Source of the DNA: Flavobacteriaceae bacterium
GTDB taxonomy: Bacteria > Bacteroidota > Bacteroidia > Flavobacteriales > Flavobacteriaceae
Assembly (NCBI GenBank): GCA_018623955.1
Contig: JAAZUX010000028.1
Coordinates: 1 to 8,419, forward strand
Reading direction: 5' to 3'
Length of the DNA: 8,419 nucleotides
The position numbers and the translations under genes are program-made. The notes beneath the pieces are model-generated. The model had not been told where the DNA came from. It searched no databases and saw nothing but the letters and a program-made list of their open reading frames with translations. Shown piece after piece: positions 6,234-8,419 of this stretch (within the stretch, counting starts at the first letter, position 1; each line of letters starts with the position of its first letter).

Positions 6234-6264
6234 TTGTATCACTCGGGGGAGTAAACTATATTTG
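6234..6264 (+). promoter_or_regulatory. Promoter of thrS
   Basis: TTG at 6234-6236, a 20-nt spacer and TATATTTG at 6257-6264 form a full Bacteroidota-type promoter. Transcription would start near 6269, leaving a leader of about 12 nt. The spacer holds a small palindrome, ACTC-GGGG-GAGT (6241-6252), of unknown meaning. There is no terminator between the small membrane protein gene and this promoter, so some read-through from murQ is possible. The leader is too short for a T-box or attenuator. Confidence 0.72.
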
Positions 6265-6280
6265 CTGTGATTTACAATAT

Positions 6281-8227
6281 ATGATTCAAATAAAATTCCC
6301 GGACGCCTCGGTAAGAAGCTTTGAAACCGGAACTACCGTTCTCGAAATAGCCAAAAATATCAGTGAAGGATTGGCCCGTAATGTTCTGTCTGCAAAGTTT
6401 AATGAGCAAACCGTTGAGGCATCCACTCCTTTGTTTGAAGATGGACAGATCCAATTGTTTACTTGGAATGACGATCAAGGGAAAAACGCCTTTTGGCATT
6501 CTTCTGCACATGTATTGGCACAAGCCATTCTTGCCCTATACCCCAAAGCCAAACTCACCATCGGACCTGCCATCGAAAATGGATTTTATTACGATGTGGA
6601 TTTCGGAGATCACTCCATCACCGAAAAAGAACTCAAAGACATTGAAAAAAAATTTCTGGATTTTGCCCGACAAAAGTTTGAATTCAAAATGAGATCTGCC
6701 TCCAAACAAGAGGCACTTGATTTTTATCATAAAGACGAAAATCCTTACAAAATTGAACTCATCGAAAATTTGGAAGACGGTACCATTACCTTTTGTGACC
6801 ATGCCGATTTTACGGACTTGTGTCGTGGAGGTCACATCCCCCACACGGGTTTTATCAAGGCCATAAAGCTTTTGAATGTTGCAGGGGCCTACTGGAGAGG
6901 GGATGAAAACAACAAACAACTGACCCGAGTCTATGGTATTTCTTTTCCCAAACAAAAAGAATTGACCGAATACCTTGAACTGCTGGAAGAAGCCAAAAAA
7001 CGCGACCACAGAAAACTGGGAAAAGAACTGGAGTTGTTCACTTTTTCACAAAAAGTTGGGCAGGGCTTACCCCTGTGGTTACCCAAAGGAGCTGCCCTGA
7101 GAGGACGGTTAGAGGATTTTCTAAAAGCCGCCCAAAAGAAAGCCGGATATGAACAAGTCATCTCCCCCCACATAGGGAACAAGGAACTTTACATGACCTC
7201 CGGGCACTACGAGAAATACGGGGAAGACAGTTTTCAACCTATTGAGACTCCTGCAGAAGGAGAAACCTTTTTACTCAAACCCATGAACTGTCCCCACCAC
7301 TGCGAAATATACAACACCCGCCCCTGGAGTTATAAAGAATTACCCAAACGATATGCAGAGTTTGGAACCGTTTACCGTTATGAACAAAGTGGAGAGCTCC
7401 ACGGGCTCACCAGAGTGAGAGGCTTTACACAAGACGATGCCCATATATTTTGTACCCCCGACCAGTTGGATCAAGAATTCAAAAATGTGATTGATCTGGT
7501 TTTATATGTTTTCGGATCTTTGGGCTTTGACAACTTTCAGGCACAGGTCTCCATACGAGACCCCAAAAAGCCGGAAAAATACATTGGAGATCCCAAAAAT
7601 TGGGAGAAAGCCGAACAGGCAATTATTGACGCTGCTCAGCAAAAGAATTTGGATTTTGTAATCGAAGAAGGAGAAGCAGCCTTTTATGGTCCCAAACTCG
7701 ATTTTATGGTCAAAGATGCTCTGGGAAGAAAATGGCAATTGGGAACCATTCAGGTGGATTACAATCTCCCGGAAAGGTTTGAACTTACCTATAAAGGGAG
7801 TGATAACGAGCTACACCGACCCATCATGATCCACCGTGCGCCCTTCGGAAGTTTGGAACGCTTTGTTGCTATTTTGTTGGAGCATACCGGAGGCAATTTT
7901 CCACTTTGGCTCTCCCCTACACAAGTGAACTTATTGAGTGTGAGTGAAAAACATGAAAAATACGCTCAAAAAGTTTTAAATTTCCTTGAAAATAACGAAA
8001 TTCGCGCCTCCTTAGACAACAGAAATGAAACCATCGGGAAAAAGATCCGAGAGGCTGAACTGAGTAAAGTTCCATTTATGTTGATACTGGGAGAAAAAGA
8101 AGCAGAGATGGAAAACGTCTCCGTAAGAAAACACCGAAAAGGTGATGTGGGTGAAATGAGCTTGGAAAGCTTCGTCAAACTCATAAATGAAGAGATATCG
8201 GAAAGTATCTCTAAATTTGAAAATTAA
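6281..8227 (+). CDS. thrS: Threonyl-tRNA synthetase
   Basis: This class II synthetase charges tRNA-Thr with threonine in the cytoplasm and edits mischarged Ser-tRNA-Thr. The 648-residue product has the complete bacterial layout. A TGS domain occupies about 1-61. An editing domain (about 62-225) has its active-site HxxxH, His73 and His77 in [10 protein letters not shown], and Cys181 and His185 in LCRGGHIPH. The class II catalytic core spans about 240-535. Zinc ligands that recognise threonine are Cys337 in PMNCPHH, His388 in TQDDAHIF and His518 in IMIHRAPFG. Motif 2 is [15 protein letters not shown] (361-375), and motif 3 contains Arg527 in [13 protein letters not shown]. An anticodon-binding domain spans about 545-640. 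Length equals the family norm of about 640. The ATG at 6281 gives the standard N-terminus. infC follows 17 nt after the stop, the usual thrS-infC pair. Confidence 0.98.
   Translation: MIQIKFPDASVRSFETGTTVLEIAKNISEGLARNVLSAKFNEQTVEASTPLFEDGQIQLFTWNDDQGKNAFWHSSAHVLAQAILALYPKAKLTIGPAIENGFYYDVDFGDHSITEKELKDIEKKFLDFARQKFEFKMRSASKQEALDFYHKDENPYKIELIENLEDGTITFCDHADFTDLCRGGHIPHTGFIKAIKLLNVAGAYWRGDENNKQLTRVYGISFPKQKELTEYLELLEEAKKRDHRKLGKELELFTFSQKVGQGLPLWLPKGAALRGRLEDFLKAAQKKAGYEQVISPHIGNKELYMTSGHYEKYGEDSFQPIETPAEGETFLLKPMNCPHHCEIYNTRPWSYKELPKRYAEFGTVYRYEQSGELHGLTRVRGFTQDDAHIFCTPDQLDQEFKNVIDLVLYVFGSLGFDNFQAQVSIRDPKKPEKYIGDPKNWEKAEQAIIDAAQQKNLDFVIEEGEAAFYGPKLDFMVKDALGRKWQLGTIQVDYNLPERFELTYKGSDNELHRPIMIHRAPFGSLERFVAILLEHTGGNFPLWLSPTQVNLLSVSEKHEKYAQKVLNFLENNEIRASLDNRNETIGKKIREAELSKVPFMLILGEKEAEMENVSVRKHRKGDVGEMSLESFVKLINEEISESISKFEN
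8212..8219 (+). promoter_or_regulatory. Possible -7 element for infC inside the thrS 3' end
   Basis: TAAATTTG matches the TAnnTTTG consensus exactly, 25 nt before the proposed infC start. It overlaps the last thrS codons (Ser-Lys-Phe-Glu), so it may be a coincidence of coding sequence, and no TTG lies at the -33 distance. If real, infC could be transcribed apart from thrS. Confidence 0.22.
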
Positions 8228-8244
8228 TTTAAATTATTTGAGTC

Positions 8245-8419
8245 ATAGCAATACGAAGGAGAAGATCGAATAAACCTGCGAGGATCATTAAAGAAAATCC
8301 TCATAAAATCAACGAAAAAATTACTGCCAACGAAATCAGACTCGTTGGAGACAACGTTGAGGTAGGAGTTTACAGACTTCCCAAAGCCATTGCCTTGGCC
8401 GAAGAACTGGAGTTAGACC
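8245..8419 (+). CDS. infC: Translation initiation factor IF-3, 5' part, non-AUG start
   Basis: IF-3 binds the 30S subunit, keeps it apart from 50S and checks the start codon and initiator tRNA. The open frame to the right edge encodes 58 visible residues. They begin with a basic arm, MAIRRRRSNKPARIIKEN, and continue into the conserved N-domain signature HKINEKITANEIRLVGDNVEVG (20-41, quoted here only to mark position) and VYRLPKAIALAEELELD. A TGA stop at 8239-8241 closes the frame upstream. No in-frame ATG, GTG, TTG or CTG lies before the conserved region. The best start is therefore AUA at 8245, which yields Met-Ala-Ile-Arg; the next candidate is AUA at 8251. A non-AUG start is a known feature of infC in enterics (AUU), where it allows IF-3 to repress its own translation. 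It lies 17 nt after thrS. The rest of the gene is outside the window. Confidence 0.9.
   Translation, partial: MAIRRRRSNKPARIIKENPHKINEKITANEIRLVGDNVEVGVYRLPKAIALAEELELD

Noticed and set aside
1..8419. CRISPR arrays, tRNA or rRNA genes, intact insertion sequences, toxin-antitoxin or defence genes
   Set aside because: I looked for regular spaced repeats, cloverleaf-like stretches and transposase motifs on both strands and found none beyond the recombinase remnant.

Overview
This window reads as an ordinary chromosomal housekeeping region of a member of the Bacteroidota, most likely class Flavobacteriia. Protein sequences have the flavobacterial flavour. Several upstream regions carry the Bacteroidota-type -7 element TAnnTTTG, in two cases with a TTG about 19-20 nt upstream, and Shine-Dalgarno sequences are weak or absent. 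The genus cannot be told from the sequence alone.

Layout from left to right: (1) dapF on the minus strand, cut by the left edge. (2) A divergent gene for a periplasmic Do/HtrA-type serine protease, ending in a strong intrinsic terminator. (3) A short intergenic stretch holding the decayed C-terminal end of a tyrosine recombinase (phage-integrase family). (4) trmD, then rplS with its own promoter and terminator. (5) A monocistronic NADP-dependent isocitrate dehydrogenase of the eukaryote-like dimeric type, with promoter and terminator. (6) murQ overlapping by 4 nt a small two-helix membrane protein gene. (7) thrS with a well-formed promoter. (8) The 5' part of infC, which runs off the right edge and has no ATG, GTG or TTG start.

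Functionally the genes cover lysine/diaminopimelate synthesis for peptidoglycan (dapF), envelope protein quality control (HtrA), tRNA modification and ribosome assembly (trmD, rplS), the TCA cycle (icd), cell-wall recycling (murQ plus a small membrane protein), and translation (thrS, infC). trmD-rplS and thrS-infC are widely conserved bacterial pairs. Here rplS and thrS each have their own promoter.

I found no CRISPR array, intact mobile element, tRNA or rRNA, and no convincing undescribed multi-gene system. The most informative non-routine observations are the tyrosine recombinase fossil between the htrA terminator and trmD, the apparent AUA start of infC, an inverted repeat overlapping the rplS promoter together with a leader hairpin, and several -7 boxes placed so close to start codons that leaderless or near-leaderless transcripts are likely.
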